DNA of 64,000 bases from Spirochaetota bacterium (GTDB lineage Bacteria > Spirochaetota > UBA12135 > COTS27 > JAFLEE01): assembly GCA_017302015.1 (NCBI GenBank), contig JAFLEE010000003.1, positions 62,001 through 126,000 of the forward strand, in the 5' to 3' direction. The notes beneath the pieces are model-generated. The model ran no database searches, had not been told where the DNA came from, and was given only the letters and a program-made list of their open reading frames with translations. A program made the position numbers and the translations under genes. Each line of letters starts with the position of its first letter. Position 1 is the stretch's first letter. Shown in pieces: positions 34,163 through 43,172 of this stretch.

Positions 34163-35174
34163 AGGCGTCAAGAAAAGCATCCACCAGATCGCGAAGGAAG
34201 CGGGCGTCTCGGTGGCCACGGTCTCCCGGGTGCTCAACGATTCCCCGCGCGTGCGCGCCAAGACCCGTACCAAGATCCTCTCGGTCATCCAGAAGAACCA
34301 GTACGCCCCCAAGCCCATCAAGGGTCGCTCCGCGTCGATCACGGTGCTGCTCCACGGGGTGGAGTACGAGGGGAAAGAATCGTGGTTCGAGCCCTATCTC
34401 CAGCCCATCCTCGACGGGGTGATGGAGGTGCTCACCGAGCGCCAGGTCGGCGCGGTGATCCTACCGGTGCCCGCCGCCTGGACCGCCTGGCGCGTGCTCG
34501 ACGGGGTGCGAAAGAGACAGACGGGCGCCGTCATCTCGCTCCTCTCCCCCGCCCAGGATCCCGCGCTGAAACTCCTCACCGAGCACGCGATCCCCTTCCT
34601 CGTCATCAATAACGGATCCGACAAGACGCAGCACCGCATCGGCACCGATAACCGGCGGCTCGTGGAACTCCTCGTGGAACACGCGCTCGCCACGGGCAAG
34701 CGCCGTCTCTACTATCTGTCTCCCTCCATTCGCTACGCCGACCACGAAGAGCGCCTCTCCTGGGTCCGGGAACTCGCCGTAAGCCGGGGGTTTTCGCTCC
34801 AAACCGAGGTCGATCCCTCCGAGCTCGACAAGGCTCCCGACAATTTTATCGCCGGCTATCGCCTTGCCCAGCGGCTCCCCGCGACCTTAAACGCCCAGGA
34901 GGCGGTCATCTGCGGGAACCCCGAAATCGCCATCGGCTGCCTGCGCGCCCTCGGGGAACGCGGGGTCGCCGTTCCCGGCGGGGTCGCGTTGGGCGTCATC
35001 GACGATTATCTCTTCGGGGAGTGGATGCACCCCTCCCTCACCTGCGCGGCCCAGCCGCTGCGGGCCATGGGGGTCTTGGCCGGGCAGAAGATCCTCTCGA
35101 TCCTACGGGGGGAGGTCAAGAAGCCCGTCGACCTTACGTTGGATCCGGTCTTGACCGTGCGGTCTTCCCTCTGA
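34155..35174 (+). CDS. LacI-family transcriptional regulator
   Basis: The 339-residue protein has an N-terminal HTH (KKSIHQIAKEAGVSVATVSR, about 6-25) with hinge helix VRAKTRTKILSVIQ, then a periplasmic-binding-protein-like sensor domain with HRIGTDNRRLVELLVEHAL and the C-terminal PSLTCAAQPLRAMG. It should repress sugar genes and release on binding a sugar. It overlaps the ABC-F gene by 8 bases. A LacI-type operator is present at 12234-12247 ahead of the Gfo/Idh operon, some 22 kb away; regulation of that operon by this protein is plausible but unproven. Confidence 0.92.
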   Translation: MAEGVKKSIHQIAKEAGVSVATVSRVLNDSPRVRAKTRTKILSVIQKNQYAPKPIKGRSASITVLLHGVEYEGKESWFEPYLQPILDGVMEVLTERQVGAVILPVPAAWTAWRVLDGVRKRQTGAVISLLSPAQDPALKLLTEHAIPFLVINNGSDKTQHRIGTDNRRLVELLVEHALATGKRRLYYLSPSIRYADHEERLSWVRELAVSRGFSLQTEVDPSELDKAPDNFIAGYRLAQRLPATLNAQEAVICGNPEIAIGCLRALGERGVAVPGGVALGVIDDYLFGEWMHPSLTCAAQPLRAMGVLAGQKILSILRGEVKKPVDLTLDPVLTVRSSL

Positions 35175-35204
35175 GACCTCTCGGGAAAACGCCCGTCAGC
35201 CGGT

Positions 35205-35693
35205 TCAGTTCGCGAGGCGGTCTTTCACGGGAACCGCGAAACGCATCTTGCACATAAGATGGAAATCGCCGGTGACATTGCCGACGGGTCGCTCCACCAA
35301 GTCGGAGAGTTTCCAATTGGTGAGCACCTGCATCGTGGCTTGGCGGGCCTGGAACATGGCGTCGTGGTAGGCGCAGATCTTTTCCACCGCCTCTTGGGGG
35401 GTGTCGCAGAAGGCCTTCAGTAGGACGCCCTGGCAGGCTTCCATGACCGACAAGAGCGAAATCTGCTCATTGGGCTTGGCCAATTGGACGCCGCCTTTGG
35501 CTCCCCGGATGCTCTTGAGGAGCCCCGCCTTCACGAGAAGGACGAGGATCTTGGAGAGGTAGGTCGGCGAGCAGCCCAAATTCTCGGCGATGGGCTGCAA
35601 GGGAACGGGATGCTCTTCCCCGATGCCCTTTTTTTTCTGCAGAGCAAGATAGAGAAGAGCGCGAATGGCGGTTTCAGTCGTCTGGGTTAGCAT
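35205..35693 (-). CDS. Rrf2-family transcriptional regulator
   Basis: The 162-residue protein begins MLTQTTETAIRALLYLALQ and has a winged HTH (IAENLGCSPTYLSKILVLLV) followed by KSIRGAKGGVQLAKP, as in Rrf2/IscR/NsrR. Three cysteines occur in the effector region (EACQG, KAFCD, EKICAY) with spacings of 8 and 10 residues, longer than the usual Fe-S spacing, so cluster binding is possible but uncertain. Its own promoter (35727-35755) lies in an AT-rich stretch, and autoregulation is likely. It follows the potAB genes on the same strand. Confidence 0.9.
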   Translation of the reverse strand: MLTQTTETAIRALLYLALQKKKGIGEEHPVPLQPIAENLGCSPTYLSKILVLLVKAGLLKSIRGAKGGVQLAKPNEQISLLSVMEACQGVLLKAFCDTPQEAVEKICAYHDAMFQARQATMQVLTNWKLSDLVERPVGNVTGDFHLMCKMRFAVPVKDRLAN

Positions 35694-35726
35694 TATTTAA
35701 TCCACATAAGCGGACAATTTTTATCA

Positions 35727-35755
35727 ATTATATACAGTTATCTTGGCAGAGGCAA
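35727..35755 (-). promoter_or_regulatory. Promoter of the Rrf2 gene
   Basis: TTGCCT (35750-35755), 17-base spacer and TATAAT (35727-35732) on the minus strand, within an AT-rich stretch where an Rrf2 dyad could lie. Confidence 0.65.
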
Positions 35756-35779
35756 ATGGCTCCACAACGGGCGATTGGC

Positions 35780-36622
35780 TTACTTAACCGGCAGAGTTTT
35801 GGGGCCGTTGCTAAACCGCAAGAAGAGAACAATACCAAGGGTCGTCAGGAGTGTCAATAGCACGGAAAGAGAAGCCGCCAGGGGCCAATTCCGGGAGACC
35901 GTGAGTTCACGCGCGATAAGATTGCCGAGCATGAACGAATTGCGGCCTCCGATGAGTTGGGGAACGGCATATTGGCCGAGGGCCGGGATGAGCGTGAACA
36001 GAAGCGAGGCGGTGATCCCCGCGCGGATATTGGGCAGGAGGACGAGACGATGGGCGCGAAGCGCCCCGGCCCCCAGGTCTTGGGCCGCTTCGATGAGGGA
36101 GAAATCGAAGCGCTCGATGGAAGCATAGAGTGGAAGAATCGCGTAGGGAAGGAAGGTATACGTCATAACCGCGGCCACGGATGTGCCGGTGTAGAGGAAT
36201 TGCACCGGCTCGGCGATCCAACCGAAATAGAGAAGCGCTTGGTTGAGGTAGCCGTTATTCCCCAGGATGGCGATCCAGGCGTAGATCCGGATGAGGAAAT
36301 TCGTCCAAAAAGGGACGATCACCAGGAAAAGAAGGAGGTTCTTATAGCGCGACCGCGCGATGGCATAGGCCGTGGGTAGGGCGAGGCCGAAGGTGAGGAC
36401 CGTGGTGGCGCAGGCAAGGACGAGGGTGGAGAGGGCGACCCTCAAAAAGGCGGGATTCCAAAGGTCGCGCCAAGCGGTCAGTGAGAGGCGGCCAGTCACG
36501 CCCCCATAGACCCCTTTTTCGAGGAAACTCGTTCCCGCGATGATGAGGAGCGGCAGGATGAAAAAAAGGAGGATCCAAACCGAGAACGGGCCGAGATAGG
36601 CCGGAGTGCTCAGGCGTTTCAT
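35780..36622 (-). CDS. potB: Spermidine/putrescine ABC transporter permease PotB
   Basis: The ATG at 36620-36622 overlaps the potA stop as ATGA and gives 280 residues starting MKRLSTPAYLGPFSVWILLF. Six hydrophobic segments and the permease EAA loop EAAQDLGAGALRAHRLVLLP identify a binding-protein-dependent permease of the PotB type (IRIYAWIAILGNNGYLNQAL is characteristic). With PotA it would import polyamines. No potC or potD follows: the next gene is the Rrf2 regulator. Either they are elsewhere or the system is incomplete. Confidence 0.92.
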   Translation of the reverse strand: MKRLSTPAYLGPFSVWILLFFILPLLIIAGTSFLEKGVYGGVTGRLSLTAWRDLWNPAFLRVALSTLVLACATTVLTFGLALPTAYAIARSRYKNLLLFLVIVPFWTNFLIRIYAWIAILGNNGYLNQALLYFGWIAEPVQFLYTGTSVAAVMTYTFLPYAILPLYASIERFDFSLIEAAQDLGAGALRAHRLVLLPNIRAGITASLLFTLIPALGQYAVPQLIGGRNSFMLGNLIARELTVSRNWPLAASLSVLLTLLTTLGIVLFLRFSNGPKTLPVK

Positions 36623-37737
36623 GGGCCCGGGATGATCCAAGGGTCGTTATCGTTCCAGGAGAGGCCGAGCGTCATGCCTTTCCGATATTGGCGCCCGTGG
36701 GCTTCCAGCGCGGTGGCCTGGAGGAGCCCTCCCTCGGTTCGGAGGAAAACCCGGGTTTGGGATCCGGTATAGATGAGGTCCTCGACGCGGGCTTGCAGGA
36801 AGGCCGTCGGATCTCCCCGGCTCAGGCGGATGCGCTCAGGGCGAAGGGCCAGGGTGAGGCTCGTGCCAGGAGCCGGCGGGGCATCGGCGCGCACGCGCCA
36901 AAGGCCCTGGGGCGTATCGATAACGGCGATGGGGCCTTCGAGGGCGCGGACCTTCCCAATGATCAGGTTGGTCTCACCGATGAACTCCGCGGTGAAGAGG
37001 TCGTTGGGGTGCTCATAGATCTCGGCGGGGTTCCCGACTTGAAGCACGCGTCCTCGGTCCATCACCGCCACCCGATCCGAGATCGAAAGCGCTTCCTGCT
37101 GGTCGTGGGTGACGAGGATGAAGGTGATGCCGATTCGGTCGTGGAGCTTCTCCAGTTCCACGAGGAGTTGCTGGCGCAGTTTGGCGTCGAGGGCGGAGAG
37201 CGGCTCGTCGAGGAGCAGGGCCCCGGGACGATTGATGAGCGCCCGCGCGATGGCCACGCGCTGTTTCATCCCCCCGGAGAGGGCCTCGGGCCGCTTGTCG
37301 CGGTGCGCTTCCAATTGAACGAGGCGCAGATGTTCCATGACCTCCTCTTCGATGCGGCCGCGGGGGAGCTTCTTCAGCCTCAGGGGAAAGGCGACGTTTT
37401 CGAAGACGGTCAGGTGGGGGAAGAGCGCGTAATTCTGGAAGACCGTATTGACGTGGCGGCGGTTGGGGGGGACGCCGAGGACATCGGTGTCGCCGATGCG
37501 CACGGACCCCCGGTCGGGCTCCTCGAAGCCCGCGAGAATGCGCAGGAGGGTGGTCTTCCCGCAGCCGGAGGGCCCCAGGAGGGAAAAAAACTCCCCTTCC
37601 CGGATATCCAGGGAGACGCCCTCGAGCACGCGGGCCGACCCGAAGCGTTTGCCGACATCGCGTACCGAGACGGCAACCCCGCCCCGGGGCGAGGGGATCT
37701 CGGGCCCCGGATGGGGGGGCGCGATTTCAGCCTGCAT
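36619..37737 (-). CDS. potA: Spermidine/putrescine ABC transporter ATP-binding protein PotA
   Basis: The chosen ATG at 37735-37737 gives 372 residues. The ATPase domain has Walker A LLGPSGCGKTTLLRILAGFE, Q-loop VNTVFQNYALFPHLTV, signature LSGGMKQRVAIARAL and Walker B LLLDEPLSALD. The C-terminal TOBE-type domain (about 285-370) contains the LALRPERIRLS segment typical of PotA/CysA. It energises polyamine uptake with PotB. It lies in one operon with the upstream long protein and the membrane protein. Confidence 0.93.
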   Translation of the reverse strand: MQAEIAPPHPGPEIPSPRGGVAVSVRDVGKRFGSARVLEGVSLDIREGEFFSLLGPSGCGKTTLLRILAGFEEPDRGSVRIGDTDVLGVPPNRRHVNTVFQNYALFPHLTVFENVAFPLRLKKLPRGRIEEEVMEHLRLVQLEAHRDKRPEALSGGMKQRVAIARALINRPGALLLDEPLSALDAKLRQQLLVELEKLHDRIGITFILVTHDQQEALSISDRVAVMDRGRVLQVGNPAEIYEHPNDLFTAEFIGETNLIIGKVRALEGPIAVIDTPQGLWRVRADAPPAPGTSLTLALRPERIRLSRGDPTAFLQARVEDLIYTGSQTRVFLRTEGGLLQATALEAHGRQYRKGMTLGLSWNDNDPWIIPGP

Positions 37738-37760
37738 CGTGGGGACCGAAGGCGCGCATG

Positions 37761-39278
37761 TCAGGAACTGGAGAGGCTTTTGAGCATATTGAGGAAGACG
37801 AGGATATCCTGGGCGAAGGCCTTCATGCGCTGGTAGGATTGGGCGGTGCGGCCGCCGTCCCACTCGAGCACATTGAGCAGCATGCGCTTGGATTGCTCGC
37901 GATAGGCGTCATCCAGGCGGGTGAAGAGATCCATGAGGTTCTTCGTGGCCAGGATCGCCTCGCTGATGCGCTCCTTGGCCTGTTTGTTGCATTCGTCGAC
38001 GAGTTCGCCCAAGGCGACCGAGGATTTCCGATCTTTCTTCGTGGAAAGCAGGAGGACCTTGATGCGGCTGCCGTACTTCCCCGACTCGCCCAGTTCCTCG
38101 TCGAAGCGCTGGATCGCGGTGAGCATCTCGTTCATCTGGTGGTAGACGTCGTTGAGCGCCTTCTGGGCGGCGATGTCCTTGAACTTGCCCCGCACGATGA
38201 GGTTATTGACGAACTCCCGCAGCACCTTGCTCCATTTGAGGATGAGGAAGGCCTTCACGAGGTCGAGTTCGGCGGCGTATTCGAAGATGCTGATGTCGTG
38301 GCTAGCGAAGGTCGCGTTCTGCTTGGGGGTGTAATGCCGCAGCGGGGGCGCGGTTTCGGTGCCGAAGAGGCGCTCCTGGAGCTTGGCCACGTGGTCGCTT
38401 TTGATGCGGCCGAAGGCGGACTCCACCAGGTCGCGCTTCTCCTGGATGAGGCCGTCGATGAGGCCGATGATGATGCTGTCGTTGAACACGAGGAACTCGG
38501 GCTTATAATCGAAATCCCGGGAGAGCACTTGGAGGAGTTTGTCGAACACCTGGTTCGACTTGAGTTCCTCGAGCCGCTTGAACGAAACGCGCAGGCGCTT
38601 TAAGTCGGGCGCTTCCCGGCCCAGGCTCGTGTAGAAGGCCTGGAGGACCTCCAGGAGTTCCTCGTCGAAGATCGAGGCCATGATCCCGCGGTGGATGGCC
38701 TTGAAATCCTCCACAAAATATTTCCCGTCTTTGGAGGAGAAATCGGGCTTGTAGGCGGGGTTCTCGGCGTTGTAATTGGGGTCGAAATCCTTGAACAGGA
38801 GGGGGAAATCGTACTCGCCCAGTTTCGCGAGGGCCTGCAGCCGGTTGTAATACAGGTTCACCCGGTCTTTTTCCTCTTCCTGGTAGAGGGACATGAAGGT
38901 TTTGAGGGCGTTCTCCATCGTCAGGTAGAACTCCTTCTTGGAGATCTCCCGCGCGGCCTTGACGATCTCGGCCTCTTCGAGCATGCCGAGAATTTTGCGC
39001 TGGTTTTCGTGGGTGATGCTCTCCACCAGGTAGCGGCGAACGGCCATCCCCTTCTTCTCGTGGATCTCGAGCTTCAGGAGTTGCAGGGTAGGGAGCATGG
39101 GCAGGAAGATCTCGTGGAGGTGCTCGATGAAGGCCGCATGGACCCATTCGGATTTGCGCTCCATGGCGGGGGGGCGGAGGGAGGAGAGTTCGCGGATGCG
39201 GCCCTGCACTTGCCGTTGGAAGCGCCGTTCGGGCGTATCCTTGAAGAACAGGTTGACGAAGGTATCGAAGATTCCCAT
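37761..39278 (-). CDS. Long cytosolic protein of unknown function (spirochaete type, possibly DUF5312)
   Basis: The 505-residue protein starts MGIFDTFVNLFFKDTPERRF. It is rich in charged helices, has no signal peptide or clear membrane span, and ends LVFLNMLKSLSSS. It resembles a set of about 500-residue proteins found in spirochaetes (I recall these as DUF5312), but I cannot confirm the family by eye. It sits between an upstream membrane-protein gene (3 bases away) and potA (23 bases away), so all are probably one transcript. No catalytic motif is seen. A role at the membrane together with the upstream protein is only suggested by pairing. Confidence 0.75.
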   Translation of the reverse strand: MGIFDTFVNLFFKDTPERRFQRQVQGRIRELSSLRPPAMERKSEWVHAAFIEHLHEIFLPMLPTLQLLKLEIHEKKGMAVRRYLVESITHENQRKILGMLEEAEIVKAAREISKKEFYLTMENALKTFMSLYQEEEKDRVNLYYNRLQALAKLGEYDFPLLFKDFDPNYNAENPAYKPDFSSKDGKYFVEDFKAIHRGIMASIFDEELLEVLQAFYTSLGREAPDLKRLRVSFKRLEELKSNQVFDKLLQVLSRDFDYKPEFLVFNDSIIIGLIDGLIQEKRDLVESAFGRIKSDHVAKLQERLFGTETAPPLRHYTPKQNATFASHDISIFEYAAELDLVKAFLILKWSKVLREFVNNLIVRGKFKDIAAQKALNDVYHQMNEMLTAIQRFDEELGESGKYGSRIKVLLLSTKKDRKSSVALGELVDECNKQAKERISEAILATKNLMDLFTRLDDAYREQSKRMLLNVLEWDGGRTAQSYQRMKAFAQDILVFLNMLKSLSSS

Positions 39279-39281
39279 GGG

Positions 39282-39914
39282 TCACCGTAGGAAGGACGAG
39301 AGGCCGAGATAGGTGGCGGTCACCGAGGCGGCGGCCAAGGAGAAGGAAGCCACGACTTGATAGGGGACGGATTGGGGAAGATGGCGCTTAAGCCAGGTCA
39401 CCGCGGGCGTCCAGAGCATGGTGAACAGCACGAGAACCCACTTAAGGGAGTTTCCGGAGGCGTGACTGCGGGCCCAGTAGGCCGTGCACGCGTCGGAAAA
39501 GCGGCCAAACCAGGAAAAGACCACCTCGGGGGAATGGCCGCCGGCGTCCGGAAGGCGCAATTCAAGGACGAGTCGACCCCACGGGATTTTGGAGAACGGA
39601 AGGGCGCCGTCGGTGGGCAGGGCAAAGAAAATCTGGGCGCGAACCTTCATGAATTCCAGGGCGAACAGAAAGAAGAGGGCGATGAAGCAACCCATCAACG
39701 AGACCATAGGATAGTAGAAAAAGCGAAAGGGTCCCCTGACGGGAAAGCGCTGGTTGATAAAAAAGGGATAGGAAACCAAAACAAAGGGCAGGCTGAACAC
39801 CAGCAATCTGAGAAGCAGAAGGTAGGTCGCTCCCGTGTCTATCGTAGGCGCCCCGTTGAAAATTCGATTCCCGGTCAGAAAGTAAAAAAGGGATACAAAT
39901 CCAACCAAAAACAA
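39282..39914 (-). CDS. Polytopic membrane protein of unknown function
   Basis: The frame gives 210 residues from a TTG at 39914, with about five hydrophobic segments: FLVGFVSLFYFLTG, TYLLLLRLLVFSLPFVLVSY, MVSLMGCFIALFFLFALEF, LKWVLVLFTMLWTPAV and the C-terminal ASFSLAAASVTATYLGL. The open frame continues upstream to about 39980 without ATG or GTG and adds more hydrophobic residues (GAFFAFVCALF), so the true start is probably an unusual codon or further up. The base composition is visibly less GC-rich than its neighbours. It is three bases from the next gene, which suggests a functional pair. Confidence 0.65.
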   Translation of the reverse strand: MFLVGFVSLFYFLTGNRIFNGAPTIDTGATYLLLLRLLVFSLPFVLVSYPFFINQRFPVRGPFRFFYYPMVSLMGCFIALFFLFALEFMKVRAQIFFALPTDGALPFSKIPWGRLVLELRLPDAGGHSPEVVFSWFGRFSDACTAYWARSHASGNSLKWVLVLFTMLWTPAVTWLKRHLPQSVPYQVVASFSLAAASVTATYLGLSSFLR

Positions 39915-40120
39915 AGCGCAAACAAACGCAAAGAAGGCCCCCCAGAGCGAATTGCCGAGTGCTTTGATGGTCGTTTCCTTGACGAAAGTGGAGGAATGAG
40001 TTTAGTATTCACGACGTTTCAGATCAAGAACAGTGGAATTCGGACGAATTGGGTCGCATTCGTATTTTTTTCACTTTCCACCGGGCATTTTCTTAAACAA
40101 CGTCAGGAGCGAACACCGCC

Positions 40121-41206
40121 ATGAAGTCCCGAATCCCCGCTTTCCTCTTCACGACCGTGATCCTGGGTATCGCCGCCTTGGCAGCCCAGTCCCTCGGTAC
40201 CATCACATCGCTCAAGGGCCGCGTGTCCATCCAATCCGGTTCCGATGCGGCCAAGCCGGCGGCGGTCAAACAAGAAGTGAAAGAGGGCGATTACCTCACC
40301 ACCCAGGCGGATGGTGAGGCTGTAATCACGCTCACCACGGGGACCGTCATGAAAGTCGGCCCCGAGACCCGCATGAAGATCAATAAAAGCAAGGTCACTT
40401 CGGGGGACGGCAACCAATTCTCGGTCGGCCTCACCAAGGGGTCGATCTCGGCCAAGGTGAGCAAACTCAAGACCGCATCCGATAGTTTCAACGTCTACAC
40501 TCCGACCTCCGTGGCCGGGGTGCGCGGCACCGACTTCTCCGTGGCGGCCGGGGTCGACGGCTCTACCCGCGTCCAAGTCGCCGAGGGCGAAGTGCAAGCG
40601 GGCCGCGGCGAGAACAAGACGAGCCTTAAAGAAAAACAGGGCACCGAGGTCGGCCTGACCGACAAACCGGTCGAAGCCAAGAGCGGAAGCGAAGATCTCG
40701 CCGCCTGGGTGGCCAAGAACGACAAAAAGGCCAAAGAGAACCCCGAAAAAACCCTGGCCGACATGCAGGCCTACATCGACAAATCCTCCCAATCCGCCGC
40801 TTCCACCGCGGCGAAGACGGAAAGCATCGCGTCGAGCCAAACGAGCATCACGAACAAAGAGCAGCTAAAGAGCCAGATCTCCAGCGCCCAGTCGGCCAAT
40901 GCCGAACTGAACTTCAACCAGACGGTCGCCGAAGGCATCCTCGTCAACGCCAAAGCCGTCGCCGGTTCCGCCCCCGAGGGGAAAGCCAAGGAACTCCTCT
41001 CCGGCGTCGAGCGCATCGCCAAGGCCTTCGACGACGCCAACTCGCGCATCGAAGCGGCCCTCGCCCGCCTCGACGCCCGCCTCGCCGCGGCCCGCAAGCG
41101 CATCGACGATTCCTGGAAGGGCGCCGATTCCCGCATCAATAAAAGCATGCAAGACGACCGGTTTAAAAAATTCGACGAGCAATACGAGAAATCGAAGAAG
41201 AAATAA
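40121..41206 (+). CDS. Exported FecR-domain protein
   Basis: The 361-residue protein has a signal peptide (MKSRIPAFLFTTVILGIAAL, cleavage near ALA). A FecR domain at about 28-165 follows: LKGRVSIQSGSDAAKP, a GDYLTTQADGEAVITLTTG strand region, and the hallmark TPTSVAGVRGTDFSV. Residues 200-361 are Ala/Lys/Glu-rich helices, probably a coiled coil ending in a basic FDEQYEKSKKK. FecR domains without an anti-sigma part occur in envelope proteins of spirochaetes, and here the domain is secreted. It is the first gene of a six-gene cluster of exported proteins. Confidence 0.88.
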   Translation: MKSRIPAFLFTTVILGIAALAAQSLGTITSLKGRVSIQSGSDAAKPAAVKQEVKEGDYLTTQADGEAVITLTTGTVMKVGPETRMKINKSKVTSGDGNQFSVGLTKGSISAKVSKLKTASDSFNVYTPTSVAGVRGTDFSVAAGVDGSTRVQVAEGEVQAGRGENKTSLKEKQGTEVGLTDKPVEAKSGSEDLAAWVAKNDKKAKENPEKTLADMQAYIDKSSQSAASTAAKTESIASSQTSITNKEQLKSQISSAQSANAELNFNQTVAEGILVNAKAVAGSAPEGKAKELLSGVERIAKAFDDANSRIEAALARLDARLAAARKRIDDSWKGADSRINKSMQDDRFKKFDEQYEKSKKK

Positions 41207-41240
41207 CCCCGACCCAGACATTCCCGGAGGAAATTAGCCC

Positions 41241-42479
41241 ATGATCATCCGCAAGGTTCTCAAGACCGCCCTTTGGGCGACCGCCGTTTCGCTCCTCGTT
41301 TCCGCGCCCGTCTACTCGGCGGCGAAGAAACCAAAAAAAGGAGCGGTCACCGACAACGCCTATAAGGGCAAGGGCGGTGAGACGAAGGAAGTCACGGTGG
41401 AGGGCATGGCCGATATCGGGAAGGCCGGCGAGCAGGAAGCATTCGACCGGGCGCTCCAGCACGCCATGCGCAAGGCCGTCGAGCAGGTGCTCGGCTCGAT
41501 GGTGAAATCCTCGACCCTCGTGAATAACGGCGCCCTCATCGAAGACAAGATCTATTCCAAATCGGCGGGCTTCGTCCAGAAGTACACCCTGCTCGACGAT
41601 TCGCGCAAGGGCAACACCAAGCTCTGCAAGATCCAGGCCTGGGTCGTCCTCGGCGACGTGAAGCAAGACGCCATGGCGCTCGGCCTCCTCCAAGACCGCG
41701 TGGGCCGCCCCAAAGTCATGATCACGGTCAACGACCCGAGCCTCGTGACCAAAGAGCCCATGGGCATCATGCGCACGCTCCTGCAGTCGAAGATGATCGA
41801 GAAGGAATTCCAATTCGTCGACGAAGAACAAATGAAGAAGGTCCTCGCCGCGCGCAACCTCACCTTGGCCAAACTCGCGGGAAAAAACGCCGCCGGGGAT
41901 TTCGCCGCCGCGGCCCTCGACGCCGGCGCCCAGATCCTCATCACCGGCAATGTCGCGGCTTCCGAGCAGTCCCTCGAGGGGCTCGACCTTCCCCCCAACT
42001 ACAAGAGCGCCGGAGTGACGATGAGCTTGAACGTGCTCTACGCCGCCGACGCCTCGATCCTGGCCTCCGAGTCCAAGACCGGCAAGGGCGCGGGCCTCGA
42101 TCTGGAGGGGGCCCAGAAGGTCGCCATCGGCCGGGCGATGACCAATAAGGGCGGTTTGGCCGACTCCCTCATCGATAAAATCATCAAGCAATGGGATAAC
42201 ATGGTGAACAACGGTTTCGAGTACACCGTGATCATCGTGGGCGTGAGCGAAGACGAAGCCGATGGGATCAAGGATGCCCTCGAGAAGAGCACCGAAGGCG
42301 TGAAGAAGGTCTTCGACAAGGGCTACGAATCCGGCTCCAAGCGCATCGAGTTCACCGTGCGCTACACGGGCATGATGACCCAACTCCGCAAGGCGATGCG
42401 CGACAAGGAAAAATTCAAGGTCTCGCTGGAGACCCAGACCCAAGACAGCCGATCGGTCACCTTCAAGAAGGGCGGCTGA
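41241..42479 (+). CDS. Exported FlgT-like protein
   Basis: The 412-residue protein has a signal peptide (about 1-27, ending VYSAA). A domain at about 45-150 with EVTVEGMADIGKAGEQEAFD and MRKAVEQVLGSMVKSSTLVN resembles the FlgT N-terminal / LPP20 fold: a small-residue motif, a run of helices, then a strand. The following part (about 165-300) has features of the FlgT middle domain (RPKVMITVNDPSL, DAGAQILITGNV). FlgT is an outer-membrane-associated flagellar assembly factor in Vibrio; in spirochaetes similar proteins are of unknown function. It follows the FecR gene by 34 bases. Confidence 0.75.
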   Translation: MIIRKVLKTALWATAVSLLVSAPVYSAAKKPKKGAVTDNAYKGKGGETKEVTVEGMADIGKAGEQEAFDRALQHAMRKAVEQVLGSMVKSSTLVNNGALIEDKIYSKSAGFVQKYTLLDDSRKGNTKLCKIQAWVVLGDVKQDAMALGLLQDRVGRPKVMITVNDPSLVTKEPMGIMRTLLQSKMIEKEFQFVDEEQMKKVLAARNLTLAKLAGKNAAGDFAAAALDAGAQILITGNVAASEQSLEGLDLPPNYKSAGVTMSLNVLYAADASILASESKTGKGAGLDLEGAQKVAIGRAMTNKGGLADSLIDKIIKQWDNMVNNGFEYTVIIVGVSEDEADGIKDALEKSTEGVKKVFDKGYESGSKRIEFTVRYTGMMTQLRKAMRDKEKFKVSLETQTQDSRSVTFKKGG

Positions 42480-42552
42480 ACGCGCCGGTCGGTTGAAAAT
42501 CAACCCCCCGGACATTAAAATAGGAATACCATCCAAAAAAGGAGGATACGGT

Positions 42553-43083
42553 ATGAAAATCAAGAATTGGTCGATGCTCGCGGTCGCGGGAATTTTCATC
42601 GCGACTTGGGCCTGCGGCGGTCCCGGTCAAAACTCGTCCCTGGGCGGCAAGAGCCAGAAGAACGTGGAAGGGTGGAAGGATGCCGACACCTATATCTGCG
42701 TGACGGCGGGCGCTTGGGACCGCACGCGCTATTATTGCGAAGATAAAGCCGGGTTGTCCGACGACGAGAAGAAGGGCAAAACCGCGAAATCCGGCCTCAT
42801 GCTCGCCGACGACGCCAAGCGCGCCGCGACGGTCAAGGCGACCCGCGATTTCCTGGAAAAGGCCATCGGCGCCGAAATCAAGTCCAAGACCGGCGTCGAA
42901 GACGGCGCGCTCATCGCCGACGTGATCCAGTCCGGCGTGGAAGGCAAGTCCCCCACCCCGACCCAACTCACGGTGAATGAGACGCCCAATTTCGACGTGC
43001 GCATCACGTTCGAATTCAAGGCCAAGGGCCTGAAAGCCCTCCTGGCCAAGGCCACGGAAGACATCCTCAAGAAGAACAAGTAA
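42553..43083 (+). CDS. Lipoprotein with LPP20-like domain
   Basis: The chosen ATG at 42553 follows GGAGGATACGGT, an excellent ribosome-binding site, and gives 176 residues. A signal peptide with lipobox FIATWAC places lipidated Cys at position 21. The mature part contains AKRAATVKATRDFLEKAIGA and NVEGWKDADTYICVTAGAWD. The pattern of a helix pair and central strands is similar to the FlgT/LPP20 module of the upstream gene. The function is unknown. A strong terminator follows. Confidence 0.8.
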   Translation: MKIKNWSMLAVAGIFIATWACGGPGQNSSLGGKSQKNVEGWKDADTYICVTAGAWDRTRYYCEDKAGLSDDEKKGKTAKSGLMLADDAKRAATVKATRDFLEKAIGAEIKSKTGVEDGALIADVIQSGVEGKSPTPTQLTVNETPNFDVRITFEFKAKGLKALLAKATEDILKKNK

Positions 43084-43116
43084 TCGCGTCCGCGACTGCT
43101 CCAGTAAACTTAGAAA

Positions 43117-43145
43117 GGCGGCCCCTTCGGGGGCCGCCTTTTTTT
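43117..43145 (+). terminator. Terminator after the first three envelope genes
   Basis: GGCGGCCCC, TTCG, GGGGCCGCC and then TTTTTTT: a strong stem with a T-run, dividing the cluster into two transcripts or allowing partial readthrough. Confidence 0.92.
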
Positions 43146-43172
43146 CCAAACCCCACGCCAACGGATTCCCCC

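Noticed and set aside
42493-42552. Upstream start for the lipoprotein at 42553
   Set aside because: The 20-codon extension would bury the signal peptide, and the ribosome-binding site GGAGG lies within it.
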